DNA of 64,000 nucleotides from Terriglobia bacterium. GTDB lineage: Bacteria; Acidobacteriota; Terriglobia; Terriglobales; Acidobacteriaceae. Location of the stretch: contig JAIQEY010000001.1 in assembly GCA_020073565.1 (NCBI GenBank), forward strand, positions 62,001 through 126,000. Reading direction: 5' to 3'. Below are positions 8,018 through 16,759 of the stretch, in pieces (position 1 is the first letter of the stretch; each line of letters opens with the position of its first letter). The notes below the pieces were generated by a model, which was given only the letters and a program-made list of their open reading frames with translations, did no database searches and had not been told where the DNA came from. The position numbers were made by a program, and so were the translations under genes.

Positions 8018-8830
8018 TTATTGGCCAAAAGATCGTCCCGCGGCTTCAGATTCGCGTTGCGTTCGGGCTACGATCACCAGATCCACGCGGCGGTTGGTCT
8101 TTCGGCCTTCTTCTGTTTTGTTGCTGGCGATGGGGTGGTATTCGGAAAAGCCCGCGGCCGAGACTTGCTTCGGATCGAATCCGTGCTGTTCAATCAGCAG
8201 CGAAACTACTTCGGTGGCGCGCGCCACCGACAACTCCCAATTCGACCGAAAACGGCCGGTGTGGATCGGCACATTATCCGTGTGGCCTTCAACCCGGATC
8301 TGAAAGCCCTTAGCGTTGAGGATGGTGGCAATTCGGGTCAGCGTGCCTTCGCCATCCGACAGGAGGGTGGCGTCTCCGCTGTTGAAGAAGCCGACTTCGC
8401 GCAGGCTGACCACCAGGCCTTCGGGCGTAACCCGCATGTCAATTTCGTGTTTCTTGATCTGTTCTCCGAGGGCCTGTTCCAAGTCGTGTTTGAGGCGATT
8501 GATGTCGGGGCCGTATCCACCGCCAATTCCCTCCAGACGCTTGGCGTTGGTCAGACGCTCCATCGCAGGCGCGTCGAGGCTAGCCGCCCCGCTTCCGGGT
8601 GGGGCTGCTTCGGCGCGCAGAACCGGTCCTGGAGCATTGCCGGAAAAGACTCCGAGGTCCTGAAAAGCGCCTTCAATGGCCGCGGAGACTTGAGCGATCT
8701 TCTTGTTGTCGACCTGAGAAGATGCGTAGAGCACCACGAAAAAGGCAAAGAGCAGGGTGATGAAATCTGCATACGAGACCAGCCAGCGCTCGTGGTTGGC
8801 ATGAGCGTGTTTTCTGTGCCGGCGGCTCAT
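8018..8830 (-). CDS. motB: second MotB-type stator protein
   Basis: A 270-residue MotB/PomB-family protein with a His/Arg-rich N-terminus (MSRRHRKHAHANHERW) and one membrane helix YADFITLLFAFFVVLYASSQ with channel aspartate D22. The C-terminal OmpA-like peptidoglycan-binding domain carries FQIRVEGHTDNVP and FRSNWELSVARATEVVSLLI. It overlaps the preceding motA-type gene by four bases. Its plug/linker region differs strongly from the MotB at 6171, so the bacterium carries two distinct stators, perhaps for different ions or loads. Confidence 0.92.
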   Translation of the reverse strand: MSRRHRKHAHANHERWLVSYADFITLLFAFFVVLYASSQVDNKKIAQVSAAIEGAFQDLGVFSGNAPGPVLRAEAAPPGSGAASLDAPAMERLTNAKRLEGIGGGYGPDINRLKHDLEQALGEQIKKHEIDMRVTPEGLVVSLREVGFFNSGDATLLSDGEGTLTRIATILNAKGFQIRVEGHTDNVPIHTGRFRSNWELSVARATEVVSLLIEQHGFDPKQVSAAGFSEYHPIASNKTEEGRKTNRRVDLVIVARTQRESEAAGRSFGQ

Positions 8831-9621
8831 GCTTTGACCGGCTCTTCGAGTTGCTGATCGTGCAAATATCCCAGAAGTTTCGTCTCCAGCATGCGAGGAT
8901 TCATGCCCTCCAAAATCGAGATCACGCCCTCCAGCGTCATCTCCTGCAGAACCTGTTCGTCTCTGCTCTTGATCTTCAGCTTGCCGGAGGCGGGCAGGAA
9001 CAAAAGGTTAGCAGAGCCAACCCCGTAGATCGTCGCCACAAAGGCGACGGCGATTCCTCGTCCTACTTCGTCGATGTTCTGCAGATGTTGCATGACCTGG
9101 ATGAGGCCGAGAACCGCGCCGATAATTCCGATCGTCGGAGCAAATCCTCCCGCTGACTCGAAGACCTGCGCCACCTTCTCGGAATGTTCTGCCTGGTTGT
9201 CGAGTTCGAGTTCCATCATCTTTCGGAGTTCCTGGGGCTCGGTTCCATCCACCGCCAACATCAAACTCTTTTTCAGGAAAGGATCGGTGATCTTCTCCAG
9301 TTCCGAGTCCAGCGAGACAATTCCATCTTTGCGAGCCCGGACCGCGTAGCCAACCATATCCCGGATGATTGCCTTGGGATCCTGCGAACGGTCGAGGAAC
9401 ACGTGGGCCAGATGCTTCACCGCCTGCTTCACGACCGGAAGAGGAAACTGCACCATGACCGCGCCGAGCGTGCCTCCAAAGACGATCATGGCAGCGGTCG
9501 GCTGCACCACTTGGGCTAACTTTCCGCCCTCGATCAGCAGGCCCGCGAGAATGCCGCCCCCGGCGAGAACAATGCCGCCAATCGTACTTTTATCCACGAG
9601 AATCGTCTCCTCTGGGTTCAC
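8827..9621 (-). CDS. motA: second MotA/PomA-type stator protein
   Basis: This 264-residue protein is of the shorter PomA/MotC type. It has four hydrophobic helices, the first being IGGIVLAGGGILAGLLIEGG and the C-terminal pair containing FAPTIGIIGAVLGLIQVM and GIAVAFVATIYGVGSANLLF. The cytoplasmic loop carries the charged segment (KDGIVSLDSELEKI, KKSLMLAVDG) that contacts FliG. The ATG at 9621 overlaps the last 32 bp of flbD, so translation is coupled. It forms an operon flbD-motA-motB. Confidence 0.92.
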   Translation of the reverse strand: MNPEETILVDKSTIGGIVLAGGGILAGLLIEGGKLAQVVQPTAAMIVFGGTLGAVMVQFPLPVVKQAVKHLAHVFLDRSQDPKAIIRDMVGYAVRARKDGIVSLDSELEKITDPFLKKSLMLAVDGTEPQELRKMMELELDNQAEHSEKVAQVFESAGGFAPTIGIIGAVLGLIQVMQHLQNIDEVGRGIAVAFVATIYGVGSANLLFLPASGKLKIKSRDEQVLQEMTLEGVISILEGMNPRMLETKLLGYLHDQQLEEPVKA

Positions 9622-9886
9622 GCATGTGGCTGGGTTTGGTCGGGATCGTCACTGCGTTGAACTGGGAGACGGGATCTGTCCCTGTCAAACCCAGGCCGGA
9701 AAGCACCTCACGGCGAAAGGCAACGATACGAGTAGTAATTTCTTCCAAACTCTCACGGACGACGATTTTCTCGCCATTGAGCAGGGTGACTAGCGTGTCG
9801 GGCGCATTCTCAACGAACTTGATCAGATCACAATTGACGGCAAGCGGTTGATTGTTTAAGCGGGTGAGACGTATCAAGGCAGCCAT
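9590..9886 (-). CDS. flbD: FlbD-family flagellar protein
   Basis: A 98-residue protein whose first ~65 residues match the FlbD family: MAALIRLTRLNNQPLAVNCD, then LIKFVENAPDTLVTLLNGEK, and IVVRESLEEITTRIVAFRR. Such small proteins commonly precede motA in spirochetes, Firmicutes and Acidobacteria, and their biochemical role is unknown. The C-terminal 30 residues are a variable tail that overlaps the start of the second motA. A possible FliA -10 (GCCGATTA, complement 9939-9946) lies upstream but lacks a good -35. Confidence 0.9.
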   Translation of the reverse strand: MAALIRLTRLNNQPLAVNCDLIKFVENAPDTLVTLLNGEKIVVRESLEEITTRIVAFRREVLSGLGLTGTDPVSQFNAVTIPTKPSHMREPRGDDSRG

Positions 9887-10207
9887 CCTCCCCCTTGTGC
9901 GCTTTGCCGCAAGCCCATGCGCCTCAGGATGGACAGCATAATCGGCAGTATGAGGTGCGATTACGAGTAGAGCTGACCGCGAAGTGCAGTACCGTGGTAA
10001 TACGAACGCAGATTACTCACGCACGGTCACCCGAGTGCCTACAGCAACCTGGGGACGCGAGTTCACAACTAATCTGTCACAGAGGTCGGCCAGCCTGATA
10101 AAAACGCATTGGTCCTGCTAAAGCCTCGCTTCTAACGAACCGTTAACTCCACGCGCCTGATATCCGGGACTCACGAAGACACGCGCTCGGGCCGATAGTT
10201 TTACATC
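9887..10207. other. intergenic region between divergent flbD and the Cys-rich gene
   Basis: About 320 bp without a supportable gene. It contains a FliA-like -10 on the minus strand (9939-9946) facing flbD and another (GCCGATAG, about 10191) on the plus strand facing the Cys-rich gene. Neither has a TAAA-type -35 at 12 bp, so both are weak. Confidence 0.4.
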
Positions 10208-10534
10208 ATGCAGACCGCAATGCATCTCGGAGGCGAGTACCCGGTTAAGCTATGCGACTTCTGCAGCCACGGCTTGTTTGTGAAGTGCTACACGTGCTAC
10301 TCCTTTGTGTATCTGAAAGGGACCTCGGCTGAGCATGATAGCGGGCAGGAGTGGAATGCCTGTGCAGAATGCGCCCGGCTGATTGACACAGATAAGTGGA
10401 AGGCGCTCACCGAGCGTGCGGTTCAAGCGTTCGCCCGGCAGAACCGGCTTGCCGGCTATGAAGTCCCGCTCATTCGAGAAGAGATGGATTACCTGCATCG
10501 GGCACTTCGTCAAAACCTGATTCCTGAGTCTTGA
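10208..10534 (+). CDS. Cys-rich putative zinc-binding small protein
   Basis: A 108-residue soluble protein of unknown function with three CxxC pairs: CDFCSHG (16-19), CYTC (27-30) and CAEC (52-55). This spacing suggests one or two zinc-ribbon-like sites. The C-terminal half is helical (WKALTERAVQAFARQNRLAG, then EEMDYLHRALRQNLI). It stands alone on the plus strand between the stator operon and the filament genes. A FliA-like -10 lies just before it, but the -35 is poor. No known flagellar factor matches. It could be a small regulatory or adaptor protein. Confidence 0.65.
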   Translation: MQTAMHLGGEYPVKLCDFCSHGLFVKCYTCYSFVYLKGTSAEHDSGQEWNACAECARLIDTDKWKALTERAVQAFARQNRLAGYEVPLIREEMDYLHRALRQNLIPES

Positions 10535-10838
10535 GCGAAGTGGATGGCGTGCGCCGCGCGAACGCCCAAACTCGGACCGGAGAGTTGCGCTGGAGGCAAA
10601 CATTGGCGTTGCGGGCTTGAGAGCAAGCAAGTGCCCTGCATCCGGTGGCCTTATCTGTTTCTAATCCGACAAAAGCAAGGGTTCAGCTGATTTGAGAGGT
10701 GTTCCCGGTGTGCGCCAGCGAGATCTGGTCCGCACAACGGATGCGATAGCTGATCTTGGTATTGCACGTGCACACATTCTGCCGGGGAGTCGACTCAAAC
10801 ACAGTTCCAACCAAATACCAATGTCCGCAGGAAACCGG
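10535..10838. other. intergenic region upstream of the glycosyltransferase
   Basis: About 300 bp. The only signal seen is the sigma-54-type element at 10756-10772. The reading frame of the downstream gene can be extended to 10692, but the added residues do not look like a glycosyltransferase N-terminus. Confidence 0.4.
10756..10772 (+). promoter_or_regulatory. candidate sigma-54 promoter of the glycosyltransferase gene
   Basis: TTGGTATTGCACGTGCA has the GG-N10-GC spacing (GG at 10758-10759, GC at 10770-10771) and perfect TTGG and TGCA ends. The predicted start of transcription is about 55 bp before the ATG at 10839. Confidence 0.55.
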
Positions 10839-12275
10839 ATGCCTACAGTAGGTCTTTCAATGATCGTTAAGAACGGCGGGGAGACCCTTCGCCCCTGCTT
10901 GGAGAGCGCACGGGAGATCGTCTCGCAGATCGTCATTGCCGATACCGGCTGCACGGACAATACCTGTGACATTGCGCACGAATTTGGCGCAACCATCGTT
11001 TCTGTGCCCTGGGAGAACCACTTCGCGAACGCACGGAATGCCGCGTTGGCGCCCGTGACCACCGACTGGGTACTGGTACTCGATGCGGACGAGGAACTCG
11101 ACCGCGGCACGCAGCGAAGAATTCCAGAACTGCTCACAGAGTCGGGTGTCGGCGGGTACCTGACTCCGATTCGCAACTACATGCCTACCCGATTCAGCCG
11201 GGGATGGGACCGCGTCAGCGTGCCGAATGACTTTCAGCATGAGCGTGCTAAAAGTGCGCCATCCTTTTTTGTGCACGAAAACTGCCGTCTTTTTCGGCGG
11301 CATCCGGAGATTTATTTCGCCGGACGTGTACATGAATTGGTTGAGGATCAAATCCGAGGCTGCGGTCTCAAGCTGGAGATCGCGAGTTTCTTCATTCACC
11401 ATTTTGGACAGTTAGTGGAACAGGAAGCCAGGACACGGAAAGCAGGGTTCTACCACGACCTGCTGCGCCGTAAGGTCGAAGACCATCCGGATGACACGGG
11501 AGCATGGATCCAGCTCGGGCTTCACGAATTCGAATTTTTCAATCAGACGGATGAGGCCTTGCGGTGTTTTGAACGGGCCCTGGCGTTGAAGCCAGATGCG
11601 CCCGAAGCCTGGCTTTTCACAGCGATGGTTTACGCGCGTCTACAGCGCTACCAGGAAGCTTTGGAGGCGCTGGAGCGGGATCAACGGACCGGCGGCAGCT
11701 ACGCTTTGCGGGAGGATTTGAAAGGGGATGCACTCACCGGCCTGGGGCGATTTAGGGAGGCTCGCCTGAGCTACCGGCGAGCATTGAAGCCCTGCAAGGA
11801 CAATCCTCTAGTGGAAAGCAAGTTGGGATACGTGGAAGTTCACCTCGGCCAAAAGAACACTGGGCTTACATTATTGCGACGCGCTGCGAAGGGTGCGCCA
11901 AACATCTATGTTGTCCAGGACCGCCTGATGAAAGCTTGCATCGTTGCTGGTAGGTTGTCCGAGGCGGCCGAGGTGGCAGAACGCTGTGCCGAGGAGCTTT
12001 CGCACCCCAGATTATTCCTGCGCGCCGCCAGCATCCGGGCCCGATTACAGCAATGGGATCGAACCCTGGAGATCCTGCAGCACGGTCTGGAGCGGTTTCC
12101 GGAAGTCGCAGAGCTGCAGGCAGCATACGCAGAAACGCGGGCCAAACACCCCAATTTCAGTGGCTCGGGGGGAACTGCCGAGCGCACGATTCTTCCAACC
12201 CCATCAGGTTTTTCAGTACAGGGTAACCCACCGCAGGTTACCGACGTGCTACAGGAGGCCAAGTTTAAATCGTGA
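10839..12275 (+). CDS. family 2 glycosyltransferase with C-terminal TPR repeats
   Basis: The N-terminal ~200 residues are a GT-A family 2 domain: PTVGLSMIVKNGGETLRPCL, then ADTGCTDNTCDIAHEFGA, and DWVLVLDADEEL with the DxD metal/nucleotide-sugar motif. From about residue 215 to the end it consists of TPR-like helical hairpins (e.g. AWIQLGLHEFEFFNQTDEAL, AWLFTAMVYARLQRYQEALE). This SunS-like GT2-TPR architecture is used for glycosylating proteins. Placement directly upstream of fliC, whose FliA promoter lies in its 3' end, suggests a flagellin glycosyltransferase. The ATG at 10839 is preferred because AGGA lies 8 bp upstream, and an ATG at 10821 is possible. A sigma-54-type promoter lies upstream. 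Confidence 0.85.
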   Translation: MPTVGLSMIVKNGGETLRPCLESAREIVSQIVIADTGCTDNTCDIAHEFGATIVSVPWENHFANARNAALAPVTTDWVLVLDADEELDRGTQRRIPELLTESGVGGYLTPIRNYMPTRFSRGWDRVSVPNDFQHERAKSAPSFFVHENCRLFRRHPEIYFAGRVHELVEDQIRGCGLKLEIASFFIHHFGQLVEQEARTRKAGFYHDLLRRKVEDHPDDTGAWIQLGLHEFEFFNQTDEALRCFERALALKPDAPEAWLFTAMVYARLQRYQEALEALERDQRTGGSYALREDLKGDALTGLGRFREARLSYRRALKPCKDNPLVESKLGYVEVHLGQKNTGLTLLRRAAKGAPNIYVVQDRLMKACIVAGRLSEAAEVAERCAEELSHPRLFLRAASIRARLQQWDRTLEILQHGLERFPEVAELQAAYAETRAKHPNFSGSGGTAERTILPTPSGFSVQGNPPQVTDVLQEAKFKS

Positions 12276-12286
12276 AGTGCCGATAG
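12259..12286 (+). promoter_or_regulatory. FliA promoter of fliC
   Basis: CCAAGTTT (12259-12266), a 12-bp spacer and GCCGATAG (12279-12286), matching the other FliA sites of this window in spacing. It overlaps the 3' end of the glycosyltransferase gene and leaves a leader of about 105 nt before fliC. Confidence 0.8.
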
Positions 12287-12400
12287 GTAATCCCGCCAAA
12301 AGCAACCTCCTGCTCGATAAGGCGGCTGGCAAACCTGAGAGGTAAGCAGAGAGCCGCGACCCTCGGTGCAGGCGGGATTCGAAAAAAGGAGATTCACACA

Positions 12401-13243
12401 ATGCTTAGCATCCTGAATAACGTTTCCTCACTGGGGGCGCAGAATCAGCTGAACGTCACGCAAGCGTCTCTGAACAAGACTCTCGCGCAGTTGTCCTCAG
12501 GCCAACGGATCAACTCCGGCGCAGACGACGCAGCCGGCCTCGCGATCGCCAACGGTCTCAGCGCCAACATCACCGCCCTGACCCAGTCCGTACGGAACGC
12601 GTCGGACGGCGTGGGCATGTTGCAGGTCGCCGACGGCGCCCTGTCCCAGATCACAACCCTGTTGAACCGCGCGGTTACACTGGCGACCGAATCCGCCACC
12701 GGCACTGTCAGCGACAGCCAGCGCACCGCTCTGGACGCCGAATTCTCTTCGATCAAGGCGGAAATCGACACGATCGGACAGAAGACCACCTACAACGGCC
12801 AGGCTGTCTTCGGTGCAGCAGCAAACTTGACGGTCTTCATGAGCGATTCGAGCGGCGCGGGCACGACCTCCGTCTCCGTGACAATCGGGCAAGTCGACTC
12901 GTCGCACCTGAGCTCGGGCGCCACGCCGTCCAGCATCGGTAGCGATGTTCTGACCAGCGTTGCCAGTGCAACGGCCGCTCTGGCGGACATCAACGCCGCG
13001 ATTGCCGGCGTCGCTTCTCTGCGTGGCACGCTTGGAGCTAGCTCGAACCAGCTCACAGCGGCCACCAACGTCATGAACAACCAGATCCAGAACTTGACGA
13101 ATGCCGAGAACGGGATCATGGCTGCCGACATTGGAAAGTCGACCGCAGATCTGTCGAAGTACAGCATCCTGCAGCAGACTGGTATCGCTGCCCTGCAGCA
13201 GTCGAACCAGATGCAGCAGTCCGTGCTGAAGCTCCTCCAATAA
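12401..13243 (+). CDS. fliC: flagellin
   Basis: The filament subunit, 280 residues, short for a flagellin because the variable D2/D3 domains are nearly absent. The N-terminal D0/D1 part (LSSGQRINSGADDAAGLAIA; VRNASDGVGMLQVADGALSQ) and the C-terminal D0 helix (AALQQSNQMQQSVLKLLQ) are canonical. The surface-exposed middle (~140-190) is Ser/Thr-rich, offering sites for O-glycosylation, in line with the adjacent glycosyltransferase. It is the only flagellin gene in the window. A FliA promoter lies upstream and an intrinsic terminator downstream. The Shine-Dalgarno AAAAGGAGA is close to the ATG. Confidence 0.98.
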   Translation: MLSILNNVSSLGAQNQLNVTQASLNKTLAQLSSGQRINSGADDAAGLAIANGLSANITALTQSVRNASDGVGMLQVADGALSQITTLLNRAVTLATESATGTVSDSQRTALDAEFSSIKAEIDTIGQKTTYNGQAVFGAAANLTVFMSDSSGAGTTSVSVTIGQVDSSHLSSGATPSSIGSDVLTSVASATAALADINAAIAGVASLRGTLGASSNQLTAATNVMNNQIQNLTNAENGIMAADIGKSTADLSKYSILQQTGIAALQQSNQMQQSVLKLLQ

Positions 13244-13257
13244 CCTCTTAACCTGGA

Positions 13258-13293
13258 TGGTGGGATTCTCACGGATCCCACCAACCATTCTTT
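13258..13293 (+). terminator. rho-independent terminator after fliC
   Basis: Perfect 9-bp stem TGGTGGGAT / ATCCCACCA (13258-13266 and 13275-13283) with an 8-nt loop, followed by a T-rich tail (ATTCTTT). It would insulate the abundant fliC transcript from fliD. Confidence 0.8.
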
Positions 13294-13327
13294 AACGGCA
13301 ACAAAAGTAGCTGAGGTTCAAATATTC

Positions 13328-14695
13328 ATGGGTTCGCTCTCCTCGATCAACCTCAACTCGTTACTCTCGGCCTTTGGTTCGTCTTCTACCGGCATTAACG
13401 TCCCCGCTGCGGTAGCTCAGGCCATGGCTGCTTTGTCGGGACCCGAACAACAGTGGCAGGCGGAGCAGGTCACGCTGCAGAGCCAAACCAACGACATCAA
13501 TTCGCTTCTGAAGGACATTTCGAGCCTGACGGACGCCTTGAGCGCTCTCGGGGACCCGGCTGGCGCGATAGCGTCGATGGCGACCACGTCCTCGAACTCC
13601 GGTCTTGTGACTGCCTCGGCAGCTGCCGGAACGATCGCCGGCAATCACGTGGTGGTGGTGAATAATCTTGCGACCACGGCCTCCTGGTACTCGAACTCGG
13701 TTGCCAGCAGCAGCACGACGCTTGCGGCGGGGAGTTTCGATTTCCAGATCGGATCCGGGGCGCCAACTCACGTCACGATCGGCAGCGGCGTGGATACGCT
13801 TGACCAGCTCGCCACTTACATCAATGGACTTGGGCAGGGTGTCACCGCCAGCGTCGTGAACGACTCGACCGGCTCCCGCCTCGCCATCGTCAGCAAAGCC
13901 TCGGGATCGGCTGCCAACTTCACGATCAGTAACCCCTCTGGCCTTACTTTCACGCAGGGTGTGGTTGGCAACGATGCTTCGCTTACGGTCGATGGCATTC
14001 CGATCCAGAGCGCAACCAACACTGTGACTGGCGCCGTGAACGGACTGACTCTTAATCTGCAAGGCGCGGCCCCGGGCACCCAGGTGAACATCTCGGTAAC
14101 TCCGGATTCAACCGAAATCTCCAAGGCGGTCAGCAGTTTCGTCGACGCTTACAACACACTCATCAAAGACGTAAACAGCGTCTATGCTGTGGATGGAAAT
14201 AACAAACAGGGCGCACTGGCAACTGACAGCACATTGCGCATGCTGCAGGACGACCTGTTGTCGGCAGGAAACTACACCGCTGCCAGCGGCACGATCAGCA
14301 GCCTGGCCGGCCTCGGGGTCACCATGAATAATGACGGGACTCTGAGCGTGGACAGCTCGAAGCTCGACAGTGCTGTTCAGAACAATTTTGCGGACGTGCA
14401 GGCCTTCATGCAGGGAGTAGCGTCGAATGGATTCGCCGCGTCGCTGAAGACACAACTCAGTACCCTCTCCGACCCGACCACCGGGGCGTTCACCGTGGAT
14501 CTCCAGAGCATCAAGAGCCAGAATGACGATCTGCAAAACAACATCGACAACTTTGAGGTCTATCTGCAGACTCAGCGAACCCTGCTTACGGCCCAGTACA
14601 ACCAGGCGGACATCCTGCTGCAGCAGTTGCCGAATCAACTGGCACAGCTTAACGCTATGCTGGGACTCACTAACAACAAGCAGAACGGCCAATGA
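13328..14695 (+). CDS. fliD: flagellar filament cap protein FliD (HAP2)
   Basis: FliD caps the growing filament and inserts flagellin. The 455-residue protein has the N-terminal FliD_N domain (about 20-115, including the coiled coil EQQWQAEQVTLQSQTNDINS) and the middle FliD_C region with the repeated strands TLTVDGIPIQSATNTV-like. A C-terminal coiled coil (NDDLQNNIDNFEVYLQTQRT) ends LAQLNAMLGL, a typical HAP2 tail. It overlaps fliS by four bases, so the cap protein and its operon partner are translated together. Confidence 0.95.
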   Translation: MGSLSSINLNSLLSAFGSSSTGINVPAAVAQAMAALSGPEQQWQAEQVTLQSQTNDINSLLKDISSLTDALSALGDPAGAIASMATTSSNSGLVTASAAAGTIAGNHVVVVNNLATTASWYSNSVASSSTTLAAGSFDFQIGSGAPTHVTIGSGVDTLDQLATYINGLGQGVTASVVNDSTGSRLAIVSKASGSAANFTISNPSGLTFTQGVVGNDASLTVDGIPIQSATNTVTGAVNGLTLNLQGAAPGTQVNISVTPDSTEISKAVSSFVDAYNTLIKDVNSVYAVDGNNKQGALATDSTLRMLQDDLLSAGNYTAASGTISSLAGLGVTMNNDGTLSVDSSKLDSAVQNNFADVQAFMQGVASNGFAASLKTQLSTLSDPTTGAFTVDLQSIKSQNDDLQNNIDNFEVYLQTQRTLLTAQYNQADILLQQLPNQLAQLNAMLGLTNNKQNGQ

Positions 14696-15162
14696 CCAGG
14701 ACTCAGACAGAACGGACATACCTGGCGACGGCCGTGCAGAACGCTACCTCGGCGGGTCTGGTCGTGATCCTTTTCGACTTGCTTATCTCCGACCTGAACG
14801 GCGCCATTGCTGCCATCGAGCGCAACCAGGCCGAGGAACTGGCGGCCAAGATCAAGCACGCTTTCCTGGTTCTACAGCAACTGGACGGTTCGCTCGACAT
14901 GGAACGCGGCGGACAGGCAGCCAAGCACTTTTCGAGCTTCTACGCGGCCATTCGATGCAAGGTGCTGGAGGGGCAGATCAAGCAGAGCTCCGAGATTCTG
15001 CGGCGCCAGATCGAACTGCTCTTCGAGGTGCGCCAAGCCTGGCAGCAGGTGGATCAGCCCAACCTGGGAATGAAAACCGAGCCGCAGTCAGCGGCCGCTG
15101 CTCCAGCCGCTCGATTCACAACATCCGATCAGGAAGTGACCACTACGAACTGGACAGCCTGA
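14692..15162 (+). CDS. fliS: flagellin export chaperone FliS
   Basis: A 156-residue FliS that binds the flagellin C-terminus and prevents early polymerisation. The helical core fits the family: YLATAVQNATSAGLVVILFD with the conserved Leu-Tyr/Phe-Asp start of helix 1, LLISDLNGAIAAIE, and a long helix AAKIKHAFLVLQQLDGSLDM. The canonical tyrosine of the motif LYD is Phe here (ILFDLL). The C-terminal ~30 residues are an Ala/Thr-rich tail. Its ATG overlaps the fliD stop (ATGA). Confidence 0.9.
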   Translation: MTRTQTERTYLATAVQNATSAGLVVILFDLLISDLNGAIAAIERNQAEELAAKIKHAFLVLQQLDGSLDMERGGQAAKHFSSFYAAIRCKVLEGQIKQSSEILRRQIELLFEVRQAWQQVDQPNLGMKTEPQSAAAAPAARFTTSDQEVTTTNWTA

Positions 15163-15487
15163 ACGCAGGCTCGTCTGCGCTCGCTCCGGTAGAGTTACCT
15201 CGACAAGCTGAGCCTCTCTCACGCGAGGCCATCTCACGTAAACCACCAGGGTCCTCAGGGGCTAAAGGTGCTGGGAAGTGTCAGCACATGTTGTTCCGGC
15301 CCGGTTCTGCATCACAGCCCTGTCTGCCAACCCAACGCTGGCGCTACGAATCGAGCGGAAGACGTAGCTGTTGTCACGGTCAATTGTGTAACGAATTCCG
15401 GAAGTTTTATTTGCAATCTTTTGACATCCCAACAATCTACGAGATTGTCTCAGCCCCTTAAGATGGGACTATGAACGAAACATCGAC
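15163..15487. other. intergenic region between fliS and the acyltransferase-like gene
   Basis: No gene is supported here. At 15421-15426 there is TTGACA, followed by a perfect inverted repeat ACAATCT-ACG-AGATTGT (15432-15448) in the position of a promoter spacer. This could be a promoter with an operator for the gene starting at 15488/15509, though the -10 is poor. Confidence 0.35.
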
Positions 15488-16759
15488 ATGTTCCTGGAAG
15501 TGTGGGGCATGGTAACCGCGGCCAGTTCCCCGTCAGTTACCGCCGTCAGCACGAAAGCTTCTCTCCTTCCCGCGCAAGGTTCGCGGTTGGTTTCCGTGGA
15601 TGTCTTGCGTGGACTCGTCATGGTCATCATGGCGTTGGACCACACTCGGGACTTCATGACTTATCAGAGGTCTGCTCCTGAGGACCTGGCACACACGTCC
15701 GGGGCACTTTTCTTTACGCGCTTTCTCACTCACTTCTGCGCGCCCGTATTCGCTTTCCTGGCTGGCACCGGCGCATTCCTCGCCACTAGCCGCGGAAAGT
15801 CATTGCAACAGGTCTCCCGCTTCTTCTTCACTCGTGGTTTATGGCTTGTACTCCTCGAGTTCACGGTCATCGACTTCGCGTGGGGTTTTGTCCCTTGGGC
15901 GCATGCGGGAGTGATCTGGGGTTTAGGTTGGAGCATGGTTGCGATGGCGCTGATCGTGCGCCTTCCGGTCCGCTGGATCGGTGCGCTGGGATTGGGCATG
16001 ATCGCCACCCACAATCTGCTCGATCGTATCAATCCTGCCTCGTTCGGACAGCTCTCCTGGTTGTGGATCTTTCTACACACGCCCGGCCGCATTCCGGTCA
16101 GCACTCATTTTCAGTTCTCTACAAGGTACGTCCTGATTCCGTGGGTCGGTGTCATGGCTGCGGGTTTTGCTTTTGGAAGTCTGCTGCTCCGGCCCGACCG
16201 CCGCAAATGGATTCTGGCGCTCGGGATCTCCGCGACGACGCTGTTCTTCGTGCTCCGCGTGTTCAATTTTTACGGAAACGGTATCGCCGGACTGCTGTTC
16301 GGATACCCACGTTCTGCTGGCCCATGGAGTGTTCAGCCGACGCTTTCGTTGACGGTGATCTCATTCTTCAACACGCTCAAGTACCCGCCTTCTCTCGACT
16401 ACCTGCTCATGACCCTCGGGCCGTCTCTCATCCTGCTGGGGCTATTTGACAAGGCCAAAGCAGAACGCGGGCTGAGTCGTATTCTTCTGGTCTTTGGGCG
16501 AGTGCCGATGTTCTACTATGTCCTCCATCTCTATCTCATTCACATCCTGGCGATCTTGGTCGCGTTCGCTTTTCATCAGCCTATCTTGCACGGCTCCGTG
16601 ATCGCAGACCTTGCCACCAAACCCGCCGGGTATGGTCACGGTCTGCCCTTTATTTACGCCATGTGGATTCTGGCTGTCGCAATTCTCTACCTGCCTTGTC
16701 TGTGGTTTATGGAACTCCGGAGTCGGCATCGGGATTGGACTTGGCTCAGCTATCTGTGA
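15488..16759 (+). CDS. HGSNAT/DUF1624-type multi-spanning membrane acyltransferase-like protein
   Basis: The 423-residue integral membrane protein has about ten transmembrane helices. The signature near the N-terminus, SVDVLRGLVMVIMALDHTRD, holds the conserved Arg, Asp and His of the heparan-alpha-glucosaminide N-acetyltransferase-like / DUF1624 family, and FTRFLTHFCAPVFAFLAGTG follows. Members are thought to move acyl groups across the membrane, and the substrate here is unknown. The start may be 15488 or the ATG at 15509 (MVTAASS). It stands in the filament gene region on the same strand but has no obvious flagellar role; modification of the cell surface or filament is speculative. Confidence 0.85.
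   Translation: MFLEVWGMVTAASSPSVTAVSTKASLLPAQGSRLVSVDVLRGLVMVIMALDHTRDFMTYQRSAPEDLAHTSGALFFTRFLTHFCAPVFAFLAGTGAFLATSRGKSLQQVSRFFFTRGLWLVLLEFTVIDFAWGFVPWAHAGVIWGLGWSMVAMALIVRLPVRWIGALGLGMIATHNLLDRINPASFGQLSWLWIFLHTPGRIPVSTHFQFSTRYVLIPWVGVMAAGFAFGSLLLRPDRRKWILALGISATTLFFVLRVFNFYGNGIAGLLFGYPRSAGPWSVQPTLSLTVISFFNTLKYPPSLDYLLMTLGPSLILLGLFDKAKAERGLSRILLVFGRVPMFYYVLHLYLIHILAILVAFAFHQPILHGSVIADLATKPAGYGHGLPFIYAMWILAVAILYLPCLWFMELRSRHRDWTWLSYL

Noticed and set aside
7502-8857. 451-residue plus-strand frame over motA/motB
   Set aside because: Opposite strand of well-defined stator genes; no ribosome-binding site or homology.
9939-9946. FliA-like -10 upstream of flbD
   Set aside because: The -35 region reads TCGTAATC, a poor match; noted only as part of the intergenic region.
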